From Thermoplasmata archaeon (GTDB lineage: Archaea; Thermoplasmatota; DTKX01; VGTL01), in assembly GCA_038851035.1 (NCBI GenBank), contig JAWCLH010000011.1, positions 17,980 through 81,979 on the forward strand: a DNA stretch of 64,000 nucleotides, written 5' to 3'. Positions 1 to 8,508 of the stretch are shown in pieces; the first letter of the stretch is position 1; the number at the start of each line of letters is the position of its first letter. The notes beneath the pieces are model-generated. The model saw nothing but the letters and a program-made list of their open reading frames with translations. It searched no databases and was not told the DNA's origin. A program made the translations under genes and the position numbers.

Positions 1-780
1 GAAGACGCACTCCCGGACCACCGGGTCAGAGCCATCGAGCATCATCCCTTGCCCATTGCCCGTGAAGCTGCAGCGGCGGATGACGGGGGACGCGCCGTGA
101 AGGAGCGCTCCGTAGAAGTTTCTGTGGAACACGCAATCACTTATTTCGGGATGGGCCCTATTGAGAACCAGTCCCGCGCTGTTACCAGTGAAAGTGCATC
201 CCCTGACCTCCGGACTGGCTCTGAGAAGAACCAGGCCGTAGTCCGCGCCGCTGAAGGTGCAGTTATGCACCGCTGCGTAGTCCGTCTTTATGCACACGCC
301 CCCGTTCCCTGTATTGATGGGGTCGAGTTCGTAGGTGGGCTCCCCTGGCGGAGCCCAGAGCTCGCCTATTCCGTTGAATGTCGAGTTCTCGAAGAGGGCT
401 GTGGCGTTTGGCTCGACGAAGAACCAGGGGTTGTTTATGGTGTCGAAAGAGGCGACGGTGGAGTTGATAATGTTCAGTGTCCCTCCCTCTTTCACCCGAA
501 CCTGTCTCTCCGCCGGCTCTCGGCAGAGGATGAGGAGGGTGGAGTTCACGAGCGTCAGCGAGCCCCCTGCCTCCACGGTCAGGTCCCCAGAGAGTATCAG
601 GCTTTGGTTCTCCAGCATTTCCTCGTCCACCACCACCCAGTCCCCAAGCCCGAATGGCGGCGGCTCGGCCGAGGGCTCAGGATGGAGAGGGGCGAGGAAC
701 TCTCCGATCGATAATAGCGCCACGAGCACGGCTCTTGGAGCTGCGGTGATTAAAGCTCTCCCGGAGAGGTAGCCGCACAC
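1..780 (-). CDS. Right-handed beta-helix (NosD/pectate-lyase-like) surface protein, C-terminus cut by window edge
   Basis: An open frame runs on the minus strand from a GTG near 780 to the window edge, giving 260 residues without a stop. The start region has a hydrophobic stretch (ALITAAPRAVLVALLSI) that looks like a signal peptide. After it come short repeats of the type 'P.I..C.F..N..G..L', for example PEVRGCTFTGNSAGLVL, PEISDCVFHRNFYGALL and PVIRRCSFTGNGQGMML. Such about 23-residue turns with Asn and Cys ladders are typical of parallel beta-helix proteins. It is probably exported and cell-surface attached; substrate unknown. The exact start is uncertain because a second in-frame GTG lies nearby. 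The distal part is outside the window, so any anchor cannot be seen. Confidence 0.72.
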   Translation of the reverse strand, partial: MCGYLSGRALITAAPRAVLVALLSIGEFLAPLHPEPSAEPPPFGLGDWVVVDEEMLENQSLILSGDLTVEAGGSLTLVNSTLLILCREPAERQVRVKEGGTLNIINSTVASFDTINNPWFFVEPNATALFENSTFNGIGELWAPPGEPTYELDPINTGNGGVCIKTDYAAVHNCTFSGADYGLVLLRASPEVRGCTFTGNSAGLVLNRAHPEISDCVFHRNFYGALLHGASPVIRRCSFTGNGQGMMLDGSDPVVRECVF

Positions 781-869
781 CTTATCTTCAACGGGAATGG
801 TGGGATAAAAGAATATTGGAGCGGGCTTCTAATCGATGAGGGCGATGGGAGGCAGAGCCAGAGGCTCTA

Positions 870-2933
870 TCAGCCCCGTCGCCTAGCAGCTCTCCACAAT
901 ACCGCCGCAGTCGCCGTAATAGCCAGGAGAGCTCCATCGGGTCCCGGCAGGGTCCCTTTGGAGAGCGCCGGAGGCGGGCGCTTCGGATTGTCGACGATGA
1001 ACTCAATAGAGGCCAGCTCCGAGTAGTCCGAGCCGTCGGAGGCCCGGGCCTGGAGCGTGTGCCTACCGTTTTCGAGCCTGGTTGTGTTAACAGTGTACCT
1101 CCATCTCCTGAATGTCTGGCTGGCATTGGTGGACAGGTCCTCCACCGGTTCCCATGGCCTCTCGTCCACCCGCGCTTCGACCGACCTAACGCCGGTACCG
1201 TCAGCGGTGCCGGTGAATGTGAACTCGCCAGAGATGACCACCTGCGCACCCACGGGCGATATCGAGACCAGCAGGTTGTCTACATTCACAACAATCCTGT
1301 ATTCATAGGAGTAGAGCGTGCCATCGAAGGCTCGGGCAGCGACGAGATGGGGACCGTTTGTGTAGCGCGATGTGTTCCACTCGTAGCTCCAGAGGGTCGT
1401 GCCGACGGCCATCTCGTAGGCCCCTCCATCTATCCGCACCTCCACCGACAGGACCGTGCTTCGGGCAGAGGAAGCGGTTCCGGTGATGAGCACGGTGCCC
1501 CTAGCGGTATTGACGGGATTGATATAGACCACGGGAGGGAGGGTCCCGCTTGTACAGTTCTCAACCGCCCTCACGGCGTCCACGACGCCCCAGCCGTAGT
1601 CGTTGTTGGGCGAGGACTGCCAGGGCAGGACCGAGCGGGGTTCGGCAGTGCTATGGAGGATGCTCATTATATCCGAAGGCCTCAGGTCAGGGAGGGCCTG
1701 GATCATGAGTGCTGCGAGGCCGGATACATGCGGGCAGGAGTCGCTGGTTCCCGTGGCGGGTGTGAAGCGGTCGCCCGAGTTGGCCTCGGCCGAGTAGATG
1801 TCGGTTCCAGGGGCGCAGACGTCAGGTTTGATGTAGCTGCTGGTCAGCCTCCCTACGGGGCCTCTCGAGGAAGTTGGGTTGAGGGTGTGGTCATCCCTCA
1901 CGTTACCGACAGTGATGACGTCCCGTGCGTCCCCGGGAGGGGTTATGGACCTCGGAAAGGGACCCCCATTCCCGGCGGATGCGACGCAGACCAGTCCCTC
2001 CGCAACCGCCTGGTTGCAGAGCTGGCTGAGCGCGCTGGTGCCGTCGTTGCTGAGGAAGGGTGCGGTGAATCTAGACCCGAAGGACATGCTTAAGACCCTG
2101 ATGCCGAACCTTTCCTTGTTTTCCATTGCCCACTCTATGCCCCTGAGGGCGTCGCTCGTGACCATGTCCGTGCTCCCGTTAGCAAGTATCTTGACCCCGA
2201 CTAGCTTCGCTCCAGGGGCCACGCCGATGAACTTTCCCGCCGGTGACCCCATCCCGGTTCCCGCCGCAACCGCGGCCACATGGGTTCCGTGGCCGTCCAA
2301 ATCGAAGGGTTTCGTGCTCCCATCGGTCACATCGGGGGAGCTTGCTGCATCGTAGAAAGCCACAACCTTTGGGTCGTCCGTTGAGTTGAGGTCGTCTAAG
2401 TCATCGAGGGAGGAGTGATTTGCGTCTATGCCTGTGTCAATGATGCATATCGTCACACCATCTCCCCTGAGTCCGAAGTCCCTCCACACTCTATCCACGC
2501 CAATTGAGGGGACTGAGGTGTCGAGGGAGGGCTCAAGAGGAACATCGGCTTCGAGTCTCGCGACGCCTGGCAGAGAGAGTACTGAAGTCAGCGCTTCTCT
2601 GGGAAGGGTTGCCGAGATGACCGGGATGTGTCTGGATATAAATTTCACCTTCCCTCCGAGCATTTCTAAAGCTGACGCATCCTCTCTACACGGTCTCCGG
2701 CAATAGCAGATGATGACAGGAATCAGCTCTCCGCTGCTGGTCACCAGCCAATGTTCCAGTTCATCATCCAGGCCGTCGTGGTCCGAGTCCCGGGACCATC
2801 CAGACCAGTCGATGCCAGTCCCTAATGCTGCTGCAGAGTCCTGTCTCGGCCTGTCACCACCTGCGGACAAGCCCGGGAGGAGCGTTGAGGAGACAAGGGC
2901 ACCTACGAGCAGCGCGATCGGCAGGGACCTCAC
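870..2933 (-). CDS. Secreted subtilisin-like serine protease (S8) with C-terminal Ig-like domains and membrane anchor
   Basis: Predicted 687-residue S8 peptidase. The catalytic triad is visible: Asp166 (IIDTG), His215 (DGHGTHVA) and Ser397 (GTSDSCPHVSG), with the oxyanion Asn322 in SAGNGG. An N-terminal hydrophobic signal (LPIALLVGALVSSTLL) and a propeptide-like segment precede the catalytic domain. Two related Ig-like domains of about 80 residues follow (motif VEVRIDGG / VEARVDER). The tail (LPGPDGALLAITATAAVLW then RAARRRG) is a transmembrane anchor. The GTG start at 2933 is chosen over an ATG at 3026 because GGAGG lies 7 nt upstream and a TATA element sits inside the longer frame. It likely degrades extracellular protein and stays tethered to the envelope. 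Confidence 0.93.
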   Translation of the reverse strand: MRSLPIALLVGALVSSTLLPGLSAGGDRPRQDSAAALGTGIDWSGWSRDSDHDGLDDELEHWLVTSSGELIPVIICYCRRPCREDASALEMLGGKVKFISRHIPVISATLPREALTSVLSLPGVARLEADVPLEPSLDTSVPSIGVDRVWRDFGLRGDGVTICIIDTGIDANHSSLDDLDDLNSTDDPKVVAFYDAASSPDVTDGSTKPFDLDGHGTHVAAVAAGTGMGSPAGKFIGVAPGAKLVGVKILANGSTDMVTSDALRGIEWAMENKERFGIRVLSMSFGSRFTAPFLSNDGTSALSQLCNQAVAEGLVCVASAGNGGPFPRSITPPGDARDVITVGNVRDDHTLNPTSSRGPVGRLTSSYIKPDVCAPGTDIYSAEANSGDRFTPATGTSDSCPHVSGLAALMIQALPDLRPSDIMSILHSTAEPRSVLPWQSSPNNDYGWGVVDAVRAVENCTSGTLPPVVYINPVNTARGTVLITGTASSARSTVLSVEVRIDGGAYEMAVGTTLWSYEWNTSRYTNGPHLVAARAFDGTLYSYEYRIVVNVDNLLVSISPVGAQVVISGEFTFTGTADGTGVRSVEARVDERPWEPVEDLSTNASQTFRRWRYTVNTTRLENGRHTLQARASDGSDYSELASIEFIVDNPKRPPPALSKGTLPGPDGALLAITATAAVLWRAARRRG

Positions 2934-2970
2934 GAGCTTTCCTCCAGAAGCTAATAAAGTGGGGATTGGA

Positions 2971-2981
2971 TAATATAATTT
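2971..2981 (-). promoter_or_regulatory. TATA element for the subtilisin gene
   Basis: Minus-strand AAATTATATTA lies about 43 nt upstream of the GTG at 2933. Transcription from about 2950 would keep the GGAGG ribosome-binding site (2941-2945) in the leader. This argues against the longer frame starting at 3026. Confidence 0.5.
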
Positions 2982-3038
2982 TTGGTCCGGGGGAATTCTC
3001 GCCTCCGCCCCTTCGCCACTCTCCACCTATCTGTCGGA

Positions 3039-3050
3039 GAATATTTATTG
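3039..3050 (+). promoter_or_regulatory. TATA element for the cupin gene
   Basis: GAATATTTATTG centred near 3045 predicts a start site near 3071, giving a short leader with GGGGAGAG before the ATG at 3087. Confidence 0.5.
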
Positions 3051-3086
3051 TTTGCAGATGATACTCCTGAAGGGGAGAGACACAAC

Positions 3087-3425
3087 ATGAAGGTAGCTAT
3101 CAGGAAGGCCCGAAGAGGGGGTCGTAGTATCAGACCGGACCAGGAGAGAAAACACGTCGAGCCGCTTATCCGCACTACAAAAATGGAGGGCCTAATCGTC
3201 ACCCTTTGGCCTAACACCGACTTTGGAAGGGTCTACTCCCACGAGGGCGAGGAGATACGGATGGTGCTTGAGGGCGAGTTGGAGATAGACGTCGATGGCA
3301 AACGCTACCGCCTTAAAAAGGGCGAAGTCCTCTGGCACAGCTCCGAGCTCCCCCACGCTCTCCGGAACCCTGGAAAAAAGAGAGTCAGATACCTCGTGGT
3401 GGCGGTTCCCCCGAGCCGGATGTAA
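3087..3425 (+). CDS. Small single-domain cupin protein
   Basis: A 112-residue protein with a cupin barrel. The first motif region holds SHEGEEIRMVLEGELEIDVDG and the second GEVLWHSSELPHALRNPG, with His residues suitable for a metal site, although the first motif is degenerate (one His followed by Glu residues). Small cupins bind metals and act as sugar isomerases, dioxygenases or sensors; the sequence does not say which. The ATG at 3087 is preferred to one at 2982 because a TATA element at 3039-3050 lies inside the longer frame and a purine-rich GGGGAGAG lies just upstream. It converges with the KH gene, the two stop codons being only 4 nt apart. Confidence 0.82.
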   Translation: MKVAIRKARRGGRSIRPDQERKHVEPLIRTTKMEGLIVTLWPNTDFGRVYSHEGEEIRMVLEGELEIDVDGKRYRLKKGEVLWHSSELPHALRNPGKKRVRYLVVAVPPSRM

Positions 3426-3429
3426 TCCC

Positions 3430-3993
3430 TTACTCTTCCTCCCTTGGTTCCGGTGGGCTGAGTTCGGAGAGCTTTCTCTCACGCCTTGTATGCTCCAAAT
3501 AGGCGTAGACGGCGGAATGCTCGGAGCCGCAGAGCAGCATGTCGAGTGCGGTTCTCGCGTACTCCAGCGAGCGAGCATCCCCGATTACGGACACAGTGTC
3601 GCCGTAAATGCTGAGCTCTGTCTCGCTAAGCTCCTCAATGATGCGCCTCGTTTTCCCTCCTGTACCTATCACCCTAGCCCGCATCCTGCGCAAGTGGCTG
3701 GGGCTCTTGCCAATGTAGTCCTGAATGTTGATAACCATGAGGAAGCAGTCATCCCTGAGGAGCCTGAAGGCGCGCTGGGGTGAGAAGCCCCTCCCGATCG
3801 CCCTGACTAGATCGTTCACCTTCAGCACCAGTGCCGGGTCCTTTGCGCGGCTGTAGTCAATGGTGACCTCACCGGTTTCGGAATCGATCTCCAGCTTGAC
3901 GCCCGTGCGCCTCTCAACCTCTCTCTTCACCCTCCCTCCGGGACCTATCATTGCCCCGATTCTCTCCTTTGGAATTCTGAGAAAATGCCTCAT
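3430..3993 (-). CDS. Archaeal Dim2/Pno1-like KH-domain RNA-processing protein
   Basis: A 187-residue protein with two KH domains. The first carries the GxxG loop GPGG near residue 17 and the second GTGG near residue 110 (ARVIGTGGKTRRIIEE). Length and two-KH layout match archaeal Dim2/Pno1 homologues, which bind the 3' end of 16S rRNA during small-subunit maturation together with Nob1 and RIO kinases. It starts 2 nt after the RIO1 stop, and aIF1A is upstream, so the three form one operon. This translation-factor, kinase, KH order is conserved in many archaea. The acidic Pro/Glu-rich tail (SPPEPREEE) is probably disordered. Confidence 0.93.
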   Translation of the reverse strand: MRHFLRIPKERIGAMIGPGGRVKREVERRTGVKLEIDSETGEVTIDYSRAKDPALVLKVNDLVRAIGRGFSPQRAFRLLRDDCFLMVINIQDYIGKSPSHLRRMRARVIGTGGKTRRIIEELSETELSIYGDTVSVIGDARSLEYARTALDMLLCGSEHSAVYAYLEHTRRERKLSELSPPEPREEE

Positions 3994-3995
3994 AT

Positions 3996-4913
3996 TTACT
4001 CCTCCTCCCCTCCAGCAACCCCAGTAGCCCCGTCGTGCTCTGGAGCAGCGCTCGGCGCTAGTTCAGCGCGGGTGGGGGTGGGGGCTTTGGGGGGCATATG
4101 TCTCACATTTCCGCTCCTCCCACTTCCTCCCTCTCGCTCCCACGGGCCTTCGGTGAGCTCAGACCGCAGAGCTTTCCAGTCCAGTGGCAGGCCACGCCTG
4201 GTGAAGTAGAGAGCTATGTTCTTCAAGTCTCGCGTCAGGAGTTCTTGGGCCATGGGGTGCTCCAGAACCACCGCCTGGCCCAGGTCTATGACTACTGTCT
4301 CGCCGTTGTGAATAAGTATATTGTACTCACTCAGGTCCCCATGGACGAGGCGCGCACGAGTGTAGGCGAGCCTGAGAAAATCAACAACGTCGTCCCTAAT
4401 CTTCTTCAGCTCCTCGGGCTCGGGCTCGAGCTCCCTGAGCATCGGCGCGGCGCGCTCTTCGCTGCCTATATACTCCATAACGAGCACATTGTCTTTGCAT
4501 CCAAGTGGCTCGGGCACTCTGACACCCGCTTTCCTCATCCTCTCGAGGTTCTTGAACTCCTTCCTAGCCCATGTGGAGATGAGCGCCCGGCGATCTCTCG
4601 CTATTCCCTTGAACCGAGGGTCTCCCACAATGTACTTCGAGAGGCTGTGGAAGGTCGCGGTAGCCACCCTGAATATCTTGACGGCCACAAAGCCCTCGCC
4701 CTTCGTACCCCTGAAGACGTTCGCCTCCTTGCCCGTGGATATCGGGAACTCTAGGGTGTCGAACACGCCGCCACTGAGCATCCTGTACAGGGTATTCAGG
4801 GTGCTCTCGTTGAATATCTCCGACGCGGTCTTCCGCATCTCGTCCTTATCCTTGTCCTTGTGCTTGAGCGCGTCGATTCGGCTCTCGAGAAAATCGAGGA
4901 TTTTTTGCCTCAT
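3996..4913 (-). CDS. rio1: RIO1-type serine protein kinase
   Basis: A 305-residue atypical kinase. Visible motifs are the nucleotide loop STGKEANVF (residues 59-67), the catalytic HGDLSEYN (D193, N198) and the metal-binding IDLGQ (D210). These are RIO1 hallmarks; RIO kinases lack the substrate-binding lobe of classical kinases and act mainly as ATPases in release of assembly factors from the pre-30S subunit. The last 40 residues are Pro/Ala/Gly-rich and poorly ordered, an extension beyond the usual core. It sits between aIF1A (27 nt gap) and the KH gene (2 nt gap), consistent with joint expression. Confidence 0.96.
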   Translation of the reverse strand: MRQKILDFLESRIDALKHKDKDKDEMRKTASEIFNESTLNTLYRMLSGGVFDTLEFPISTGKEANVFRGTKGEGFVAVKIFRVATATFHSLSKYIVGDPRFKGIARDRRALISTWARKEFKNLERMRKAGVRVPEPLGCKDNVLVMEYIGSEERAAPMLRELEPEPEELKKIRDDVVDFLRLAYTRARLVHGDLSEYNILIHNGETVVIDLGQAVVLEHPMAQELLTRDLKNIALYFTRRGLPLDWKALRSELTEGPWEREGGSGRSGNVRHMPPKAPTPTRAELAPSAAPEHDGATGVAGGEEE

Positions 4914-4940
4914 ATCCCTAGCTCCGTTCCCCGTCCAGTC

Positions 4941-5291
4941 TCAAAATATGTCGATCTCTTTGGGGAGCATCTTGCGACGACTCAGATAGCCGGCCTGCGT
5001 CTTGGTGTAGCGCCAGACGACATCCGACTTCTCGTCTTGGAATTTCCAGGGCCTGATGATGACGAGGTCCCCCTCCCTTATCCACATCCTCTTCTTCATT
5101 TTTCCTGGAATTCGGGCCATCCTCGTCTTACCATCGGCGCACATAACGCGAATTCTGGAGGCCCCCAGAAGCTGGTCGGCGATGCCAAATATCTCGCCTT
5201 CGCTCTTCCGTGGCATCCTGACCCTGAACTCCTCACCCTCCGCGGGCTCGGCGAGCGACTCGAACTCCTCCTCGTCTTCCTCTCTGGGCAT
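4941..5291 (-). CDS. eif1A: Translation initiation factor aIF1A
   Basis: A 116-residue protein with the S1-like OB fold of eIF1A: GEIFGIADQLLGASRIRVMC, then ARIPGKMKKRMWIREGDLV and a basic C-terminal region ending KMLPKEIDIF. aIF1A binds the A-site region of the small subunit and helps start-codon selection. The start MPREEDEEEFES at 5291 gives the usual length and acidic N-terminus; an upstream ATG at 5387 would add 32 residues unlike the family. It is the first gene of the aIF1A-RIO1-KH operon. Confidence 0.95.
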   Translation of the reverse strand: MPREEDEEEFESLAEPAEGEEFRVRMPRKSEGEIFGIADQLLGASRIRVMCADGKTRMARIPGKMKKRMWIREGDLVIIRPWKFQDEKSDVVWRYTKTQAGYLSRRKMLPKEIDIF

Positions 5292-5454
5292 AAGCCTCCA
5301 TTCGGGTATAGATGGAAGGACGTAGATAATTGTTGCTATCGGTGGAGCGGGTTGAGCAGGTGGTCCTTTCGAACTACGCCGGAACACCCATGGGTCTGCG
5401 CCAGGACCGGGGTAGGGAGCGAAACTGCTGGCCGAGAACCCTACGAGTTGCCTC

Positions 5455-6456
5455 TTAGTCTGGAACTATAAGGGTGCCGGAATCCCCCTGGGCCGCCTCT
5501 GATGCGTTGCGCAACGAGGCCACCACAACTCTGAGCTGGGGCTTAGGGGGCTCAGCCCCGGAGGGCAAGAAAGAATCTAGGGAGGTCTCCCTCCGGGGCG
5601 AGAGGAAGAGCAGCGCGGCCTCCATCTTCGGCCCCATACTCCCGGGGGGGAATTGACCCGCATGGAGGTGCCTCCGGACATCCGACGCCGTCATCCTCTT
5701 AACGAACCGCTGCCCCGGCCTGCCGAAGTCGAGCGCGACCCCTTCTACGTCGGTGAGAATCAGGAGCGTGTCGGAGCCTATGTCCCGGGCGAGAACGGCC
5801 GATGCCAGATCCTTATCGACCACCGCCTCCACACCCGCCAAACTACCGCCACGTCTGACCACTGGTATCCCGCCTCCACCAGCGGCGACCACAATTGTAC
5901 CCTGTTTCACAAGCCTCCGAATCGTTTCTCTCTCTACGACCTCCAGAGGCCGGGGGGAGGGAACCACCCGCCTCCACCGGTGCCTCCCCACTTCCATCAT
6001 CCTCCAGCCTTTCTCCTCAGCTAGCCGCCTGGCCTGCGCTTCCGTGTAGAAGGGGCCAATGGGTTTGCTAGGCGCTCTGAAAGCCGGATCGTCGGGGGAT
6101 ACCACGACTTGAGTCACAATTGACACGACTTCCCTTGAAAGTCCTCTCCTCTCCAGAGCTTTCCTCAAGCTCTGCTGGATGATGTATCCTAAGAACCCCT
6201 GCGATTGGGCCACACAGGCGTCAAGTGGCTGGGGCGGCACTTCATCCTTCGCGAGCTCATTCTGAATTAGGATGCTGCCGACCTGAGGCCCGTTGCCATG
6301 GGTGAGAACAAGCCCCGCGCCGGGTCTGACCAGTGAGGCTATCGAATCGCACGCCTCGCTCAGGTTGGCGAGCTGCTCTTCTACGGTCCCCCTCTGCCCA
6401 TCGCGTAGGATTGCGTTCCCGCCGATTGCGACCACTACCCTGCGGCCCAGCTGCAT
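5455..6456 (-). CDS. arcC: Carbamate kinase
   Basis: Amino acid kinase family protein that transfers phosphate between carbamoyl phosphate and ADP. Diagnostic motifs: VVVAIGGNAIL at the N-terminus, LTHGNGPQVG, AGGGGIPVV and VDKDLASAVLA, then GSMGPKMEAA near the C-terminus. The ATG at 6456 places the GGNAI motif at the usual distance; an in-frame TTG at 6519 lies about 5 nt after the predicted transcription start and could instead be used as a leaderless start. A 25-residue insertion around SFLPSGAEPPKPQ between the last conserved blocks is unusual. No arginine deiminase pathway genes are adjacent, so it may serve ATP generation or carbamoyl-phosphate removal. Confidence 0.93.
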   Translation of the reverse strand: MQLGRRVVVAIGGNAILRDGQRGTVEEQLANLSEACDSIASLVRPGAGLVLTHGNGPQVGSILIQNELAKDEVPPQPLDACVAQSQGFLGYIIQQSLRKALERRGLSREVVSIVTQVVVSPDDPAFRAPSKPIGPFYTEAQARRLAEEKGWRMMEVGRHRWRRVVPSPRPLEVVERETIRRLVKQGTIVVAAGGGGIPVVRRGGSLAGVEAVVDKDLASAVLARDIGSDTLLILTDVEGVALDFGRPGQRFVKRMTASDVRRHLHAGQFPPGSMGPKMEAALLFLSPRRETSLDSFLPSGAEPPKPQLRVVVASLRNASEAAQGDSGTLIVPD

Positions 6457-6543
6457 TTCGATCACAACCCGTCTCTTGGGCTCTCCTTCCCAGCCCTCGT
6501 TTTCCGTAATTAAGACCAAACTCTTATGTTCCTTACATAAATA

Positions 6544-6556
6544 TTATATATATAAA
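6544..6556 (-). promoter_or_regulatory. TATA element for carbamate kinase
   Basis: Minus strand TTTATATATATAA within a 23-bp pure AT run. It predicts transcription from about 6524. Confidence 0.6.
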
Positions 6557-6615
6557 TCTAAACAATCATCTTCCAGCACCTCCAGAAAGGTCGGGCGCAG
6601 GGCTAAAACACCAAA

Positions 6616-6624
6616 ACTTATATG
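6616..6624 (+). promoter_or_regulatory. TATA element for tRNA-Cys
   Basis: AACTTATAT centred about 30 nt upstream of the tRNA-Cys 5' end, the usual archaeal position. Confidence 0.55.
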
Positions 6625-6650
6625 TTTGGGCCTGGTTTAGGTGGGGTGGC

Positions 6651-6723
6651 GCCGAGGTGACAGAGCGGCTAATGTGACGGACTGCAGATCCGTTTTCTGG
6701 GGGTTCGACTCCCTCCCTCGGCA
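6651..6723 (+). tRNA. tRNA-Cys (GCA)
   Basis: Cloverleaf with acceptor GCCGAGG pairing CCTCGGC, anticodon loop CTGCAGA giving GCA, and a T arm with TTCGACT loop closed by GGGGG/CCCTC (one G-U pair). Discriminator base is A and CCA is not encoded. No intron. Confidence 0.95.
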
Positions 6724-6808
6724 ATCCATTACCCACTCCAACAGAAAATAATAAGGTTCAAAAGAAAACCAATAAGGATATAAAGCACAAAACATCTAAT
6801 GGAAACCA

Positions 6809-7177
6809 ATGGTATCCAAGGCCGCGCAATTGGAGCGGATTGTCAGGGAGCTCCACCAGCTGCCCCAGGTCATAGGCGCCGTGCTGGTTTCCCGTGGGGG
6901 TATAATTATTGCTTCGAGTACTTCAGAGGAGGCCCATGCCGAGACCTTCGCAGCGATGGGGGCGACGATGAGCGGCGCGGCCTCAGCGGCCCTCTCCGAG
7001 TTCAACAAGGTAGGTCCAGAGAAGATATTCGTGGAGGGGAGGGATTGTATCATGCTTGCAATGGACGCGGGCCCCAAAGCGATTCTGGTGATTTTAAAAG
7101 AGGGCAAGGACGGCGCCCAAGAGCTGCTGGCGAGCGTCGAGGTGGCCTCCCGGCTAATTAAAGAGACGCTGAGCTGA
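6809..7177 (+). CDS. Roadblock/LC7 domain protein
   Basis: A 122-residue protein with the Roadblock/LC7 fold: N-terminal helix (AAQLERIVRELHQL), then VIGAVLVSRGGIIIASS and a long central helix rich in Ala (AAMGATMSGAASAALSEF), ending with a C-terminal helix. In archaea and bacteria such proteins form dimers that regulate small Ras-like GTPases or sit in signalling and motility complexes. No GTPase gene is next to it. It is followed after 14 nt by a phosphoesterase, so the two are probably co-transcribed. Start chosen at the ATG with a TATA-like GGATATAAAG about 30 nt upstream. Confidence 0.9.
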   Translation: MVSKAAQLERIVRELHQLPQVIGAVLVSRGGIIIASSTSEEAHAETFAAMGATMSGAASAALSEFNKVGPEKIFVEGRDCIMLAMDAGPKAILVILKEGKDGAQELLASVEVASRLIKETLS

Positions 7178-7191
7178 GCTGGAGAGCGGCG

Positions 7192-7872
7192 ATGGCCCTC
7201 GTCGGGATTCTATCAGACATTCACTCCAACCTTCCAGCCCTGAAGGCAGTTCTAGAGGAGCTCGAGCGTCTCGGGCCGGACCTCATTATCAGCGCTGGTG
7301 ACCTTGTGGGTTATTACACATTCCCCAACGAAGTTATTAAAATGGTCCGCATGAAGGGCATATATTCCATCAAAGGCAACCACGACCGCGCGGTGCTCAG
7401 CGGAGACGTTTCCTGGTTCAATGAGGACGCGGCAGAAGCCGCTCTCTGGAATCGAGCTAGGCTCTCCCCCGCCTCAATGGAGTTTCTAGCGCAGCTCCCC
7501 GACCGTTGGATGCTGGAGGTCGGGGGGAAGAATGTGCTCATCGTCCATGGGAGCCCCCGGGACCCAGACGAGTACGTCCTACCACTCCCGCCCGGACGGT
7601 GGCCCTTCGGCACTAACGATGCAGATCTCATTGTCATGGGCCATACCCACATCGCCTGGACGGAGAGGTACGGCGAGCTGACCGTACTCAACCCGGGAGG
7701 CGTGGGCCAGCCTAGGGATGGAGACCCACGGCCTGCCTTCGCGCTGGTGGATACGAGGAGCATGGTCGTCAGGTTGCTCAGGGCCTCCTACGACCCTGCG
7801 GAGACGGCCCGGTCGGTGCTCGAGCACGGCCTTCCGCCATCCTTGGCAGTCAGGCTCTATCATGGTCTCTGA
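7192..7872 (+). CDS. Calcineurin-like metallophosphoesterase (YfcE/MJ0936 type)
   Basis: A 226-residue metallophosphoesterase. All metal-binding blocks are present in order: GILSDIHSN, SAGDLVGY, KGNHDRAV, IVHGSPRD and GHTHIAW. The size fits the YfcE/MJ0936 phosphodiesterase group, two-metal enzymes with broad activity on phosphodiesters and usually no assigned physiological substrate. The start overlaps the purine-rich GAGAGCGGCG spacer after the Roadblock gene, 14 nt away, suggesting a two-gene operon. Confidence 0.93.
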   Translation: MALVGILSDIHSNLPALKAVLEELERLGPDLIISAGDLVGYYTFPNEVIKMVRMKGIYSIKGNHDRAVLSGDVSWFNEDAAEAALWNRARLSPASMEFLAQLPDRWMLEVGGKNVLIVHGSPRDPDEYVLPLPPGRWPFGTNDADLIVMGHTHIAWTERYGELTVLNPGGVGQPRDGDPRPAFALVDTRSMVVRLLRASYDPAETARSVLEHGLPPSLAVRLYHGL

Positions 7873-7890
7873 ACGTGAAGAGAAAGAAAA

Positions 7891-7898
7891 ATTTATAT
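7891..7898 (+). promoter_or_regulatory. TATA element upstream of the 7950 gene
   Basis: ATTTATAT, with a second AT-rich CATATATTTC 20 nt further down. Either element predicts a transcript starting before GGGGAGG and the ATG at 7950. Confidence 0.45.
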
Positions 7899-7949
7899 CC
7901 TGCCATTATCCATATATTTCTTTACATCAAAGTGGGGAGGCTGAAACCC

Positions 7950-8405
7950 ATGAATGACCCCGACAATGGAGGACGGGGTTTGTTCCATACGCTTACGGTC
8001 GAGGGCCTGACCAAAGCGATCAAGAACAGTATAGACAGGAAGGGCATGGAAGAGGCCGCGGCCAGGGACATGGCGAAGCACATTATGAACTTCTTCGGCT
8101 ATAACGACAGAATTATAGACAACGTTCTCGAGCCTGAGGACAGGGACGCCTTCTATATGCTGGAGGACGCCGGACTCCTCACCACCGAGCGCGAGGAGAC
8201 GACGCTCTACGACGGGCGGGAGTGGAGAATTCACTATTGGCTCTTCAGGATGGACCGCATAGCCCGATTGGTGGAGTGCGACAAGGAGAAGGAGGAGAGC
8301 ACTGCCCCCGAGGAGGTTTCCTGCTATCAGGGCATTCCGGACGAGATATGGAGCCGTGGTAACGGCGGCGCCCCCGAGGAGGAGACCTCCGAGAAGGAGG
8401 AATAG
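7950..8405 (+). CDS. Conserved archaeal protein resembling DUF6015
   Basis: A 151-residue soluble protein. The core reads as an all-helical segment (VEGLTKAIKNSIDRKGM...) followed by a conserved run NFFGYNDRIIDNVLEPEDRD and LYDGREWRIHYWLF. I recognise this pattern from a small family (DUF6015) described from Thermoplasmata; function unknown, and the assignment is from memory. The acidic C-terminus (PEEETSEKEE) is disordered. ATG 7950 is preferred to 7875 because GGGGAGG precedes it and a TATA element lies inside the longer frame. It ends in TAG about 100 nt before the helicase gene. Confidence 0.75.
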   Translation: MNDPDNGGRGLFHTLTVEGLTKAIKNSIDRKGMEEAAARDMAKHIMNFFGYNDRIIDNVLEPEDRDAFYMLEDAGLLTTEREETTLYDGREWRIHYWLFRMDRIARLVECDKEKEESTAPEEVSCYQGIPDEIWSRGNGGAPEEETSEKEE

Positions 8406-8508
8406 CCCGCTCCCTCTCCAACCCTGTTTTTTCGTCGTTACTTAGCCGTTCGATTTTCGCCCTCCCCCCCCCGAAAGGATTTACTACTCCCCGCGGTTAC
8501 GAGATTTG

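Noticed and set aside
49..772. Plus-strand frames opposite the beta-helix gene
   Set aside because: They mirror the minus-strand repeats and have no domain features; GC-rich DNA gives many such antisense frames across the window.
2934..3026. Longer start of the subtilisin-like protease at ATG 3026
   Set aside because: The extra 31 codons span a TATA element and lack a signal-peptide character; GTG 2933 has an ideal SD.
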